From Candidatus Falkowiibacteriota bacterium (GTDB lineage: Bacteria; Patescibacteriota; Patescibacteriia; Patescibacteriales; UBA12465): DNA of 32,586 nt. The translations under genes and the position numbers were made by a program. The notes under the pieces are model-generated. The model did not search any database and was not told the DNA's origin. It saw nothing but the letters and a program-made list of their open reading frames with translations. Shown here in pieces: positions 18,355-27,867 of the stretch; position 1 is the first letter of the stretch; each line of letters begins with the position of its first letter. The stretch lies in contig VFKX01000014.1 in assembly GCA_009885285.1 (NCBI GenBank), forward strand, positions 1 to 32,586, read 5' to 3'.

Positions 18355-19206
18355 TTATAATTCGGTTAACACTGTTCGTGATAAATCATTAATAGTTCGG
18401 CCTAGAAATTTCTCGCCCATTAACTTGAAGCGTTCCGGGCTGTCGGTCGTATAGAATTTATAGGCCGGATGGGCTAACTGTGTCAACCCTAATTCCGGAT
18501 GGCGCTTTAGGTAAGAGTTTAAGCTACGGGAGATTATTTCTCCGGGTTGCGGCACCATTATCTGACGGCCCATGATCTGCTTGATTTGGGTATGCAAGAA
18601 GGGATAATGCGTGCAGCCGAGAATGAGGGCGTTGATTTGTTTTTCCTTTAGGGGGCGGAGATATTTTTTTAGAATCATTTTCGTTTCCGGTTTTTCGGCC
18701 CAACCCTCTTCGATTAAGGGAACTAGTAATGGAGTGCCCACCTGCTCAATTCTGAGACTCGGTTTTAACTTTTCCAGTTCCGATTTATAAGCATCTGATA
18801 ATATAGTCGCCTTGGTGCCAATGATGCCGACGGCTTTAATGTTCTTATCAGCCGTAATACTCTCAACGAGCGGCCGGATGACTCCGAGAATACGCCGACC
18901 GGGATAAGCGACGGGCAGGTATTCTTGCTGCAAACGTCGGAGCGCTTGAGACGATGCAGTATTACAGGCAATGATGATTAGGTTGCAGCCGACAGAAAAA
19001 AGGAAGTCGACTGCTTCGCGGGTATAATTATAGATAGTTGCTTGTGATTTCTCGCCATATGGCAAGCGGGCACTGTCTCCGAGATAAATATAATTATAGT
19101 CAGGCAAATCACGCAAGAAATATTTTAAGACTGTTAATCCGCCGAGGCCGGAATCAAAAACGCCGATAATGTTCTGGGCATCTTTTTTATTTACTGCCGC
19201 TGACAT
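18355..19206 (-). CDS. murI: Glutamate racemase
   Basis: IGVFDSGLGGLTVLKYF, LIIIACNTASSQALR, LILGCTHYPFL. ATG at 19206 preferred over the 19344 extension inside murD. Confidence 0.95.
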   Translation of the reverse strand: MSAAVNKKDAQNIIGVFDSGLGGLTVLKYFLRDLPDYNYIYLGDSARLPYGEKSQATIYNYTREAVDFLFSVGCNLIIIACNTASSQALRRLQQEYLPVAYPGRRILGVIRPLVESITADKNIKAVGIIGTKATILSDAYKSELEKLKPSLRIEQVGTPLLVPLIEEGWAEKPETKMILKKYLRPLKEKQINALILGCTHYPFLHTQIKQIMGRQIMVPQPGEIISRSLNSYLKRHPELGLTQLAHPAYKFYTTDSPERFKLMGEKFLGRTINDLSRTVLTEL

Positions 19207-20530
19207 ATTTTTTAAATAAATCACCGCGCTCTTTATAATTTTTAAACAGGCCAAAGCTAGCGCAGGCAGTCGATAGGAGAATGACGTCGCCCGGAGCGCT
19301 ATTACGATTGGCCAGCTTAACGGCTGCCGCCATGCTGGTGACAATCTGAAATTTTGCCGGAGAAAAGCCGGCGGCGATGATGTTTTTTTGTAAACGCGGC
19401 GTGGCCTGGCCGTCTAACAAAACTAAGTATTTTACATACTGCTTGATTTTTTTGGCTAGCGGACGAAAATCCGCCCCTTTATCAGCTCCGCCGGCAATAA
19501 GAATTATCGGCTGAGCGAAAGATTGTAAGTCAAGGGCTGTACTTTCCGGCGTAGTGGAAAAGCTATTGTCAAAATATTTGACACCTTTTATTTCAGTGAC
19601 AAATTCTAGGCGATGTTCCAGGTTCGTAAAGCCGGCAATCGTTTTCTTATATGAGGCGGGTTTGATTTTTAAAAGATCGGCTATGTCAACGGCGGCCGCA
19701 ATATTCTGGCCGTTAAATTCTCCGACCAGGCGGGTCGGTAAAGAACTGGTCAAGAAGGGAAGGAGCTGGCTTTCTATTTTTGCTCCTTTCATTTTCTGGA
19801 CCAGGTTTTGGTTGATGACTAAATATTTATTATCAGCGTGTTTGGCGATTTGCAGCTTAGCTTGCCAGTAAGCGTTGAAGGAGCGGTGATAATTCGGATT
19901 ATTAGGGTCGGCAGGCGCTAAATGCTCTTTGAATAGGTTGGTTATGACTGCATAACGCGGGGAATGCTTTAAGTCCTCGAGTTGGAAGCTGGAAAGTTCG
20001 AGAACGACATAATCTGACGGCTTAATCTTATCTAAGAAGCTGAGCGGCGGGATACCGATATTGCCGCCGAGCCAGACTGTTTTTTTAGCGTCTTTTAATA
20101 TTTGATAAATCAGGCTGGCGGTCGTGCCTTTGCCTTTAGTGCCGGTCACGCCGATAATATTTTTTGAAGGGCAGAGTTCAAGAAAAAGGTCGAGCGGATT
20201 AATTAATTTTGTCCGTTTATTCTTCAGGGCGGCACGGACTCCAGGGCAGGCGATTGGCCAGCCGGGGGCACGGAAGAGTTGGTCGAATTGCCCTAGGTTC
20301 TTATTAAATGAAGTACCGAGTTGGAAGCTGATTTTTGAGTAGGCGGCTTTGACTGGTGGCAGCTTGGTAATGGGTCGCTGATCACAGATAGTTACATGTG
20401 CTTTGATGCGATGTTTTTCCAGCCAAGCTAAAAAGGCTTGGTTGTCCAGACCAAATCCGAGTAGGGCAATTTTCTGGCCCTGCAATTCCGCTATTTTGAT
20501 TTTATTGGCAGCTTTTATCATTCTCGACAT
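19187..20530 (-). CDS. murD: UDP-N-acetylmuramoyl-L-alanine:D-glutamate ligase
   Basis: NIIGVTGTKGKGTTASLI, VLELSSFQLE, FDNSFSTTPESTALDLQSF, ILIAGGADKGADF. Confidence 0.94.
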   Translation of the reverse strand: MSRMIKAANKIKIAELQGQKIALLGFGLDNQAFLAWLEKHRIKAHVTICDQRPITKLPPVKAAYSKISFQLGTSFNKNLGQFDQLFRAPGWPIACPGVRAALKNKRTKLINPLDLFLELCPSKNIIGVTGTKGKGTTASLIYQILKDAKKTVWLGGNIGIPPLSFLDKIKPSDYVVLELSSFQLEDLKHSPRYAVITNLFKEHLAPADPNNPNYHRSFNAYWQAKLQIAKHADNKYLVINQNLVQKMKGAKIESQLLPFLTSSLPTRLVGEFNGQNIAAAVDIADLLKIKPASYKKTIAGFTNLEHRLEFVTEIKGVKYFDNSFSTTPESTALDLQSFAQPIILIAGGADKGADFRPLAKKIKQYVKYLVLLDGQATPRLQKNIIAAGFSPAKFQIVTSMAAAVKLANRNSAPGDVILLSTACASFGLFKNYKERGDLFKKYVSGSK

Positions 20531-20580
20531 TTATTAGCTTGTATGGTTAGATATTAACAGTTTTTTAAAAAAAGAAAACC

Positions 20581-21075
20581 ATGGAAAATAAAGAGGTTAA
20601 AATTAGCGACCGACTCAGGCAGGAGTTTCTGTCGCCTGAAGGCCGGATATTTTCAAAACGAGTCGGCATCAAGAGGGAAATACTGATAGTTTTAACAGTT
20701 GGGGCTTTGGTTTCAGCAGTAGTTATCATTATAATTTGCCTGGCGAACGGCTATTTGCTACCGATGACCGATAACGATATCCAGTCTTATAGTCGAATCA
20801 AGATTAAATATTCGATTCCTTTCTGGTGGAATATAGGCTTTGGTATCATTTGGACTTTTCAGCTTTACTGGATGTATATTTCTCCTTGGCTCGAAAAGCA
20901 AGTCGGAAAATTCATTAAGGTTTGTTTGATAGCAACGGTCTTTGTTGCCGGCCTGAGCTGCTCTATTATCTACGGAGGTATCTTTTATGGATTAATATTA
21001 TCCTTAACCTTTGTTACTTTATTGTGTTTTATGATTTTTACTTATCCCTGGATAATAAAAACTTTGTTCTATTAA
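20581..21075 (+). CDS. Hypothetical integral membrane protein (164 aa, about 4 TM)
   Basis: Hydrophobic segments in ILIVLTVGALVSAVVIIIICLA, FWWNIGFGIIWTFQLYWMYI, VCLIATVFVAGLSCSIIYGGIFYGLILSLTFVTLLCFMIF. Confidence 0.6.
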   Translation: MENKEVKISDRLRQEFLSPEGRIFSKRVGIKREILIVLTVGALVSAVVIIIICLANGYLLPMTDNDIQSYSRIKIKYSIPFWWNIGFGIIWTFQLYWMYISPWLEKQVGKFIKVCLIATVFVAGLSCSIIYGGIFYGLILSLTFVTLLCFMIFTYPWIIKTLFY

Positions 21076-21087
21076 AAATGTCTTAAT

Positions 21088-21117
21088 TAGCCGTGTTATA
21101 ATACGCGGCTTTTTTAT
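21088..21117 (+). terminator. Terminator after the 20581 gene
   Basis: agccgtgttataatacgcggcttttttatt. Confidence 0.6.
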
Positions 21118-23897
21118 TTCAGCTCACCCCAGCTATGACCAATATTGCCTTCGACAAGAATGGGTACGCGCATCTTCAGCCCGTTTTCCATGATGTTTTT
21201 TATTTTCGGCAGGTAATATTCAAGCTTATCTTTTTTTATTTCAAAGATTAATTCATCGTGCACCTGCAGAATCATGCGGATATCGTTCTCGTGGCCAGCG
21301 ATTAACTCGGCGATGCTTATCATGGCGATTTTAATCAGGTCGGCGGCCGTACCTTGGAGTGGAGTATTAATAGCCATGCGCTCGGCACTGCGGCGGATTG
21401 TTGGCATTGACGAATTTATTTCCGGTAAGGAGCGCTTGCGGCCGAAGAGGGTGATGGCGTAGCCGTTTTCTTGAGCTTCCTGGATTGAGGAATCCATCAT
21501 TTTTTTGACGCTTGGGTAAGCGATAAAATATTTTTTGATGAATTCGCTGGCTTGGGCATATGGTATGCCGGCTGCTTGGCTGAGGCCGTGTGGACCTTGG
21601 CCGTAGATAATGCCGAAGTTTGTCGCCTTGGCCTCTTGGCGCATTTGCTTCGTCACGTCCGCCAGAGGGATTTCGTTGATTTCGGCGGCTGTCGCTCGAT
21701 GAATGTCTAGTCCGTCATTAAATGCGGCAATCATTTTTTTATCTCCAGAAATATGGGCCGCTAAGCGCAATTCAATCTGGGAATAATCGAAACCAGCCAG
21801 CTCATAGCCTTTCGCGGCCACGAAGGCTTTACGAATCCTTTGTCCCTCTTCAGTCCGTGTCGGAATGTTCTGCAGATTCGGCTCGGCCGATGATAGGCGG
21901 CCAGTGGCGGCAACGGTTTGATTGAAACTGGTGTGGATGCGGCCGGTGAGCGGGTTGATCATTTTTGGCAGAGCGCTGAGATAAGTGGTCTGTAACTTAT
22001 TCAATTCTCGGTAGTCTTGGATGAAAGCAATAATAGGATGCAAATCATGCATTTTGATGAGTTCGTCTTCAGCCGTAGAGAAGCCGGTTTTTGTTTTCTT
22101 TAAGTTGTCAGTGGGTATTTCTAATTTTTCAAAGAGAACCTCTTTTAATTGTTTAGTGGAATTGATATTGAATTTTGAGCCGGCTAACTTATGTATTTCT
22201 TTTTCTAACTTTTCCAATTTTCCGGCCACTTCGGCACTTAATTTTTTTAGCGGCGCTGTTTCCATAATAATGCCGTTATTTTCCATGGCACCCAAAACCG
22301 GCACGAGCGGCATTTCAATCTTATGAAAAAGATCTGTCAGTTTTTCCTCTTTTAACCTTTTTGATAATTTTTCAACCAAGCGGCGGGTAAAATCTGCGTC
22401 CTCGCAAGAATAGCGGCTAACTTTATCAAGATCTAGCGCCTGAAAATCCAAGGTTAACTGAGCTGGTTGCGGATTAGCGGAGTCGCTCTTATTCATCTTT
22501 TCGTAGCCAAGTTCGGTAAAGGCTAAAGTGTCGAGGTTGTGTTGGCGGTTGGCCGGGTTAAGGAGGTAAGAGGCGATCATCGTGTCGAAATATAAGCCGT
22601 CCAGGCTAATACCTTTAATCTTTAAAATTCGCCAATCAAATTTTAGGTTATGGCCGTATTTTTTAATTTTTTTATTTTCGAGAATCGGGCGGAGCGCTTC
22701 TAAACGATCAGCAGTAATGGTAATAAAATATGCTTCGCCGTCTTTCCAGGAAAAACTGATGCCGAGCAGATTGGCGCTGATTGGATCAGGACTTGAGGTT
22801 TCGCAATCGAGAGCGAAAGCTTTTTGTTTTTGCAGCTTTTTTAGAAATGAGGCAAATTTTTTGTCTTCGTCGATTAATTCATAGGCAAATTTTTCAGCGG
22901 GCCGGCTTGAACCTGTACTCCCTTTGACTGTTTCTGTCTGAACTGATGACTGACTGCCATCTTCTTTATTCTCTTCTTTTTGGCCGTGCGCTTTATTTAA
23001 GGCATCGCGCACATCTTTAACTTTAGCTAACAGGGATTTGAAACCGAGTTCGCTAAATAGTTCGAGAACGGTCTCAAGTTGGAAAGAAGAAAATTCAGCA
23101 GCTTTTAAATCAAATTCAATCGGAGCTTGCAGATTAATGGTGGCCAGTTCTTGGCTTAAATATGCCTCAGACTCATGGGTTTTTAATAGCTCTAAAATTC
23201 TGGGTCTGATTTTTCCATCGTTCTTCTTGACGGCAGCGTAAACGCCATCCAGGGTTTGGAATTCTACTAATAAATCGCTGGCGGTCTTTTCGCCGATTCC
23301 TTTGACGCCCGGAATATTATCACTCACATCGCCCCGCAGAGCCTTATAGTCTATCACTTGAACAGGTAAAAGATTGTATCGCGCCTTGACTTCATTGGCG
23401 CCATACAAGACGCTGTCCGACAAGCCGCGGCTCATCGTATAAACCTTGGTTTTCTCGTCAATCAATTGCAAGGTATCAAGATCGCCGGTCATAATGATGT
23501 TTTCCAGGTCTTTGTACTTTTTTGTCTGTTCGCAGATGGTGCCGATCAAATCGTCGGCTTCATAGCCGTCGAGCTCAAAAATCGGGATATTGAAAGCAGT
23601 CGCTACCTTTTTGACATAAGGGATTTGTTCATAGAGCTCATCTGGCGCTTTCGTGCGGGTAGCCTTATAGGCGTCATAAACGAGATGGCGGAAGGTCGGC
23701 GCTTTGCGGTCGAGAGTTAGGACAACATACTCCGGATGAAATTCATTCAAGGCTTTTAATAAGAAGGAGGTAAAGCCGTAGACAGCATTAACCAGTTCGC
23801 CGTCTTTAGTTCTAAGAGTCGGCGGGATGGCATGAAAACTTCGATGAATCAGGGCATTGCCGTCAATAATGATAAGTTTGGGTTTTGATTTGGACAT
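21114..23897 (-). CDS. polA: DNA polymerase I with 5'-3' exonuclease and motif-complete 3'-5' exonuclease
   Basis: FEN domain IIDGNALIHRSFHA; ExoI ALDCET, ExoII HNLKFDW, ExoIII YSCED; Pol motifs DYSQIELR, RQEAKATNFGIIYG, QVHDELIFE. Confidence 0.98.
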   Translation of the reverse strand: MSKSKPKLIIIDGNALIHRSFHAIPPTLRTKDGELVNAVYGFTSFLLKALNEFHPEYVVLTLDRKAPTFRHLVYDAYKATRTKAPDELYEQIPYVKKVATAFNIPIFELDGYEADDLIGTICEQTKKYKDLENIIMTGDLDTLQLIDEKTKVYTMSRGLSDSVLYGANEVKARYNLLPVQVIDYKALRGDVSDNIPGVKGIGEKTASDLLVEFQTLDGVYAAVKKNDGKIRPRILELLKTHESEAYLSQELATINLQAPIEFDLKAAEFSSFQLETVLELFSELGFKSLLAKVKDVRDALNKAHGQKEENKEDGSQSSVQTETVKGSTGSSRPAEKFAYELIDEDKKFASFLKKLQKQKAFALDCETSSPDPISANLLGISFSWKDGEAYFITITADRLEALRPILENKKIKKYGHNLKFDWRILKIKGISLDGLYFDTMIASYLLNPANRQHNLDTLAFTELGYEKMNKSDSANPQPAQLTLDFQALDLDKVSRYSCEDADFTRRLVEKLSKRLKEEKLTDLFHKIEMPLVPVLGAMENNGIIMETAPLKKLSAEVAGKLEKLEKEIHKLAGSKFNINSTKQLKEVLFEKLEIPTDNLKKTKTGFSTAEDELIKMHDLHPIIAFIQDYRELNKLQTTYLSALPKMINPLTGRIHTSFNQTVAATGRLSSAEPNLQNIPTRTEEGQRIRKAFVAAKGYELAGFDYSQIELRLAAHISGDKKMIAAFNDGLDIHRATAAEINEIPLADVTKQMRQEAKATNFGIIYGQGPHGLSQAAGIPYAQASEFIKKYFIAYPSVKKMMDSSIQEAQENGYAITLFGRKRSLPEINSSMPTIRRSAERMAINTPLQGTAADLIKIAMISIAELIAGHENDIRMILQVHDELIFEIKKDKLEYYLPKIKNIMENGLKMRVPILVEGNIGHSWGELK

Positions 23898-23961
23898 ATT
23901 GTAATGATTTTAACATTTTTGCCGGGGAGCGACCAGCCCGGGCGACGGACAAGGGAATAAT

Positions 23962-24015
23962 AAAAAAGGGCGCCATATTGGTACCCTTAAGTTTAGAAAC
24001 ATGGTTGGCGCCCTT
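23962..24015 (-). terminator. Rho-independent terminator (or attenuator) upstream of polA
   Basis: 10-bp perfect stem aagggcgcca (23966-23975)/tggcgccctt (24006-24015). On the minus strand it is followed by a T-run. The 5' arm overlaps the end of the 24014-24139 sORF. Confidence 0.75.
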
Positions 24016-24139
24016 ATCCGGCCGAGGGGTCTTTATTATGCAAGCAATAATCATGCATGATTAACCCAAAAAGCGGGAAGAGGGAGTCTTGAAAAAGAAC
24101 GATTGCCGGTAAAATGAGGCAAAACAAAAATACTGTCAT
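24014..24139 (-). CDS. Unlisted 41-aa hydrophobic small protein or leader peptide
   Basis: MTVFLFCLILPAIVLFQDSLFPLFGLIMHDYCLHNKDPSAG*. SD AAGGAGG 8 nt upstream; promoter TTGACA-17-TATATT; terminator overlapping the stop. Confidence 0.6.
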   Translation of the reverse strand: MTVFLFCLILPAIVLFQDSLFPLFGLIMHDYCLHNKDPSAG

Positions 24140-24162
24140 AAGCGCTTCCTCCTTTTGCCTAT

Positions 24163-24191
24163 AATATAGGCCATGCTACCGGGGCTGTCAA
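24163..24191 (-). promoter_or_regulatory. sigma70 promoter for the sORF
   Basis: Minus strand TTGACA (24186-24191), 17-nt spacer, TATATT (24163-24168). Confidence 0.75.
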
Positions 24192-24270
24192 ATTCATAAA
24201 TTAGATTTTAATATTAATCATAATATGATAAAATAATAAAAAAGGAATTAAAAAATCAATTATAAAAAGT

Positions 24271-25332
24271 ATGAACAAAAAAATTTTGATTGGCGCGGTA
24301 GCCATTTTAGTAGTGGCTGCAGCCGCAGGCGGATGGTTCTTTATGAAACCGAAACCGGCACCAGTAGCACAACAAGTACCACAAAGAGATATCTTAATCG
24401 GGTTCTCGATGGGTACTCTTCAGGAAGAGCGCTGGCAGCGCGATCGTGATGAATTTTTAAAGAAAGCGGATGAACTCGGTGTGGTCGTTGACTTGCAGGC
24501 CGCCAATAATAATGTCGAAACTCAGATTTCTCAGATTGAGGGCATGATTTTTAAAGGAGTGGATGTTTTAGTGATTGCTCCTCATGACGCCGATAAACTG
24601 ACGGCGGTGATTGATAAGGCGCATCAGGCTGGTATTAAAGTAATGTCTTATGACCGCTTAATCACTAAAGCCGATATTGATCTATATTTATCATTTGATA
24701 ATGTCAAAGTCGGCGAGTATCAGGCTACTTATATTTTACAGGCAGTCGCCGCTAAGATTGCAGCCGGCCAGAAAGTCAAGATTGCTTATATTGGCGGCGC
24801 TAAAACCGATAATAATGCCTTTTTATTTAAAAAAGGCGCTTTTAATATCTTGCAGCCGGCCATTGATAAGGGGCAGGTGGAGATCGTGGTGGATAAATTT
24901 AGCGACAATTGGGATCCGCAGAATGCTTATAAGAATTTGAAGGCATACTTGGACAAGAATGATGGCTTAATTGATGCAGTGGTGGCCGCTAATGATGGCA
25001 CAGCTTTTGGTTCAATTTCCGCTCTCAAGGAATATGGCTTGGATGGCAAGGTACCAGTGTCTGGCCAGGACGCAGAACTCTCGGCTATTAAAAGAATTAT
25101 CGCCGGCACTCAGAGCATGACTGTCTATAAACCGATTTCGAAGTTGGCGGCTGCCGGAGTCGAGCTGGCTATTAAATTAGCCGAGGGCGCACCGATTAAT
25201 TCAGTTAGTACGGTTAATAATGTTAAGATGGATGTGCCGTCTATTCTGCTCGAATCAATTGCAGTCACTAAAGATAATATCGATCAGACAGTGATGACTG
25301 ACGGATATTATAGCAGTAAGGATATCTACTAA
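24271..25332 (+). CDS. XylF/ChvE-like periplasmic sugar-binding protein with an N-terminal membrane anchor
   Basis: ILIGFSMGTLQEERWQRDRDEFLKKADELG..., VDVLVIAPHDADKL, IKVMSYDRLI, AANDGTAFGSISALKEYGLDGKVPVSGQDAELSAIKRI. TM near residues 5-24, no lipobox Cys. Confidence 0.9.
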   Translation: MNKKILIGAVAILVVAAAAGGWFFMKPKPAPVAQQVPQRDILIGFSMGTLQEERWQRDRDEFLKKADELGVVVDLQAANNNVETQISQIEGMIFKGVDVLVIAPHDADKLTAVIDKAHQAGIKVMSYDRLITKADIDLYLSFDNVKVGEYQATYILQAVAAKIAAGQKVKIAYIGGAKTDNNAFLFKKGAFNILQPAIDKGQVEIVVDKFSDNWDPQNAYKNLKAYLDKNDGLIDAVVAANDGTAFGSISALKEYGLDGKVPVSGQDAELSAIKRIIAGTQSMTVYKPISKLAAAGVELAIKLAEGAPINSVSTVNNVKMDVPSILLESIAVTKDNIDQTVMTDGYYSSKDIY

Positions 25333-25342
25333 AAAAATCTCG

Positions 25343-27355
25343 ATGAAAACGATTAAAAGTAAAATAATTGTTGCTTTTTCAGCAGTGATTCTGACCATGA
25401 TTCTAGTGCTGTTGTTTGTCATGTATATTAACTTTAACCTGATTAATCAGTTTAACAGCGTTAACGAAAATATCGTTTTCGAGCAGGACCTAAAAGATAA
25501 CATAAATAATGTCGGTCAGGATTGGTATAACGGCTCTAAAAGCGGTGATTTCTCTAATTATTACGTCCGGGTGGCGAAGATTAAGAGCGTTCAATCTGTC
25601 CTGAACAATCGCTTTATTGGTTATGTGTCGAGCCAGGAAGTTAAAGTTGCGCATCGCAGTCTGAATAATTCTGTTACCTTAATTCTTCAAGATTTGGAAG
25701 AGGCTAGAAAAAATTTAAATAGAGAGGATCAAGCTCTGTCAGCGGCGGCGAACGCCTTAGAGATAAATATCAAACTGGGATTCGTCCAGCAGAACGTCAC
25801 AAATTTACTAGTTGCAGAAACAGGTAATATTGCCGAGATTACTCAGCATATCAAGCAACAGCATTTAAATGTTTTCACAATCGTGGGTTCGATAATTTTT
25901 ATAGTTTCCCTGGTTTTGGTAGTTTTATCACTCTGGTTTGCAAAAAAAATATCTGATCCGATCGTTAATCTGTCAAAAACTGCGAGAAAAATTAGCGACG
26001 GTGATTTGACGCTCAGTGTTAGTCAGAACTTGTTCAAGAAGAGGGACGAAATCGGTAGTTTATCGCGGTCTTTTGCTGCAATGATCGCTTCTTTGCGGGA
26101 AAAAATGGTGGCTCTGGAAAAATCCAGTCGGGACTTGGCTGGTAAAATGACTGAGCTGTCAAAAAATAATCAAGAATTGCAGAGCGCCCAGTCGGCCATC
26201 ACTAATGTGCTTGAGGATTCTCGATCCTTAGGCGAGAACTTAAAACAGGAGCGTGATCGGAGCGAAGCTATTATTTCTTCAATGGGCGAAGGCTTAGTAG
26301 TGGTTGATAAGGACAATAATATTATCATGGCCAATCCCGCCGCCGTTAGGCTTTTGGAAACGCCGGCTGAAAAGTTCATCGGTAAAAATATAATAGAGGC
26401 TATTCCTTTATTTATCGGCAACGACTTAATTGCGCTTGAGGACCATCCAATTATTATGGCGGTTAAGAGCAAAAAGACTATTATCTCGAATCTTGGCGAC
26501 GATTTATATTTATCAAAATCCAGCGGTCAGAAATTTTCTGTCTTTATGGTTTCTGCGCCCTTGTCTTTCGAAGAAGACAGCGGGGCTGTGGTCATGTTCC
26601 GTGATGCCAGTGAAGAAAAAGCTTTGGATGATGCGAAGATTGGCTTTATCTCCATCGCTTCTCACCAGCTGCGCACGCCGCTAACCTCCATTCGCTGGTT
26701 TTCCGAGATGTTGATGGATGGCGATGCCGGTGAGATTAATGGCGAACAAAAGGGCTTTGTTGAGCTGATATATAATGGCACGGAGCGCATGATAAATTTA
26801 GTTAACTTGCTTTTGCAGATTGCTCGCGTTGAAGCGGGGCGCCTGAAGATTATTCCGGTCATGATAGATTTTAAAAATACGACGAATGGCGTAGTGGCCA
26901 CCTTGAAAACAATTTTAGCAAACAAAGAACAGACGGTCGAAATTACGACTAATCCAACGCCATTACCGTCTATACCGATGGATCAAGAGGTTATCTGGCA
27001 AGTTATCCAGAACTTATTATCCAATGCTTCCCGTTATTCTCCGGTCAAGTCAGTTATCAATGTGGCCGTAATTAAGAAAGATGACCATATTGAGTACTCG
27101 GTGAAGGATAGCGGTATCGGCATTCCCGAGGAGTATCGGCCACGTATTTTTGAAAAGTTTTACCGTGCCGATAACGCCTTGAAGCTGGTGCCTGAGGGGT
27201 CAGGCCTCGGATTATCATTAGTAAAAATGCTGGTGGAAAGATGGGGCGGAAAAATTTGGTTTGAATCAGAAGAGGGAAAGGGAACCACTTTCTTCTTTAC
27301 TATTCCTTTTGCCGGCATGAAGCCGAAAGAAGGTGATGTGGGCCTGAAGGTTTAG
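25343..27355 (+). CDS. Sensor histidine kinase (periplasmic helical domain, HAMP, PAS, HisKA, HATPase)
   Basis: Two TMs flanking a helical sensor, HAMP ISDPIVNLSKTARKISDGDL, PAS AIISSMGEGLVVVDKDNNIIMANPAAVRLL, H-box SIASHQLRTPLTSIRW, DSGIGIPEEYRPRIFEKFYR, GSGLGLSLVK. Confidence 0.96.
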   Translation: MKTIKSKIIVAFSAVILTMILVLLFVMYINFNLINQFNSVNENIVFEQDLKDNINNVGQDWYNGSKSGDFSNYYVRVAKIKSVQSVLNNRFIGYVSSQEVKVAHRSLNNSVTLILQDLEEARKNLNREDQALSAAANALEINIKLGFVQQNVTNLLVAETGNIAEITQHIKQQHLNVFTIVGSIIFIVSLVLVVLSLWFAKKISDPIVNLSKTARKISDGDLTLSVSQNLFKKRDEIGSLSRSFAAMIASLREKMVALEKSSRDLAGKMTELSKNNQELQSAQSAITNVLEDSRSLGENLKQERDRSEAIISSMGEGLVVVDKDNNIIMANPAAVRLLETPAEKFIGKNIIEAIPLFIGNDLIALEDHPIIMAVKSKKTIISNLGDDLYLSKSSGQKFSVFMVSAPLSFEEDSGAVVMFRDASEEKALDDAKIGFISIASHQLRTPLTSIRWFSEMLMDGDAGEINGEQKGFVELIYNGTERMINLVNLLLQIARVEAGRLKIIPVMIDFKNTTNGVVATLKTILANKEQTVEITTNPTPLPSIPMDQEVIWQVIQNLLSNASRYSPVKSVINVAVIKKDDHIEYSVKDSGIGIPEEYRPRIFEKFYRADNALKLVPEGSGLGLSLVKMLVERWGGKIWFESEEGKGTTFFFTIPFAGMKPKEGDVGLKV

Positions 27356-27390
27356 GTATTTAATTTAATCACTTATAATAACTGGAATCT

Positions 27391-27786
27391 ATGTCAAACG
27401 AATTGAATGGCAATGAAAAAAAGACCATCTTAGTAGTTGAGGATGAAGAGTCGTTGCAGCTGGCCATTAAAACTAAGCTGAAGGCCTCGCCGTATAAGTA
27501 CGTGTCAGCCAGGACAGCCGAGGAGGCGATTGAGCTTTTGAATGGTGGATTAAAACCAGATTTAATCTGGCTAGACTTATTAATGCCTGGTATGGGCGGT
27601 CTGGCGTTTTTGGAAAAGATTCGAACAAATAAGGAATGGAGCGCTTTGCCTGTGGTTATCGTTTCGGTTTCAGCCGGAGCAGAGAAAATTCGTCATGCTT
27701 TTGAACTTAATGTTGTTGATTATATTGTGAAAAGCCAGTATAGACTCGAAGATATTATTAGTAAGATTAACGGCTTTATTTCCTAG
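27391..27786 (+). CDS. Single-domain (REC-only) response regulator
   Basis: ILVVEDEESLQ, LIWLDLLMPGMGG, VVIVSVSA, DYIVKSQ; no output domain. Confidence 0.94.
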   Translation: MSNELNGNEKKTILVVEDEESLQLAIKTKLKASPYKYVSARTAEEAIELLNGGLKPDLIWLDLLMPGMGGLAFLEKIRTNKEWSALPVVIVSVSAGAEKIRHAFELNVVDYIVKSQYRLEDIISKINGFIS

Positions 27787-27793
27787 AGATTTG

Positions 27794-27822
27794 TATTGAC
27801 ATTTATTTAAAAATAGGTTAAG
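27794..27822 (+). promoter_or_regulatory. Possible promoter for the second response regulator
   Basis: TTGACA, 17-nt spacer, TAAGCT (weak -10), followed by a GC-rich hairpin gcgtctcc...ggaggcgc. Coordinates approximate. Confidence 0.35.
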
Positions 27823-27867
27823 CTCCAAGCGTCTCCGTTTCTGGAGGCGCAGGGGTAAGCATATGTT

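Noticed and set aside
23863-24054. 63-aa minus-strand ORF overlapping the polA start
   Set aside because: Overlaps the terminator hairpin and the 41-aa sORF in another frame, and lacks an SD; the 41-aa frame is better supported.
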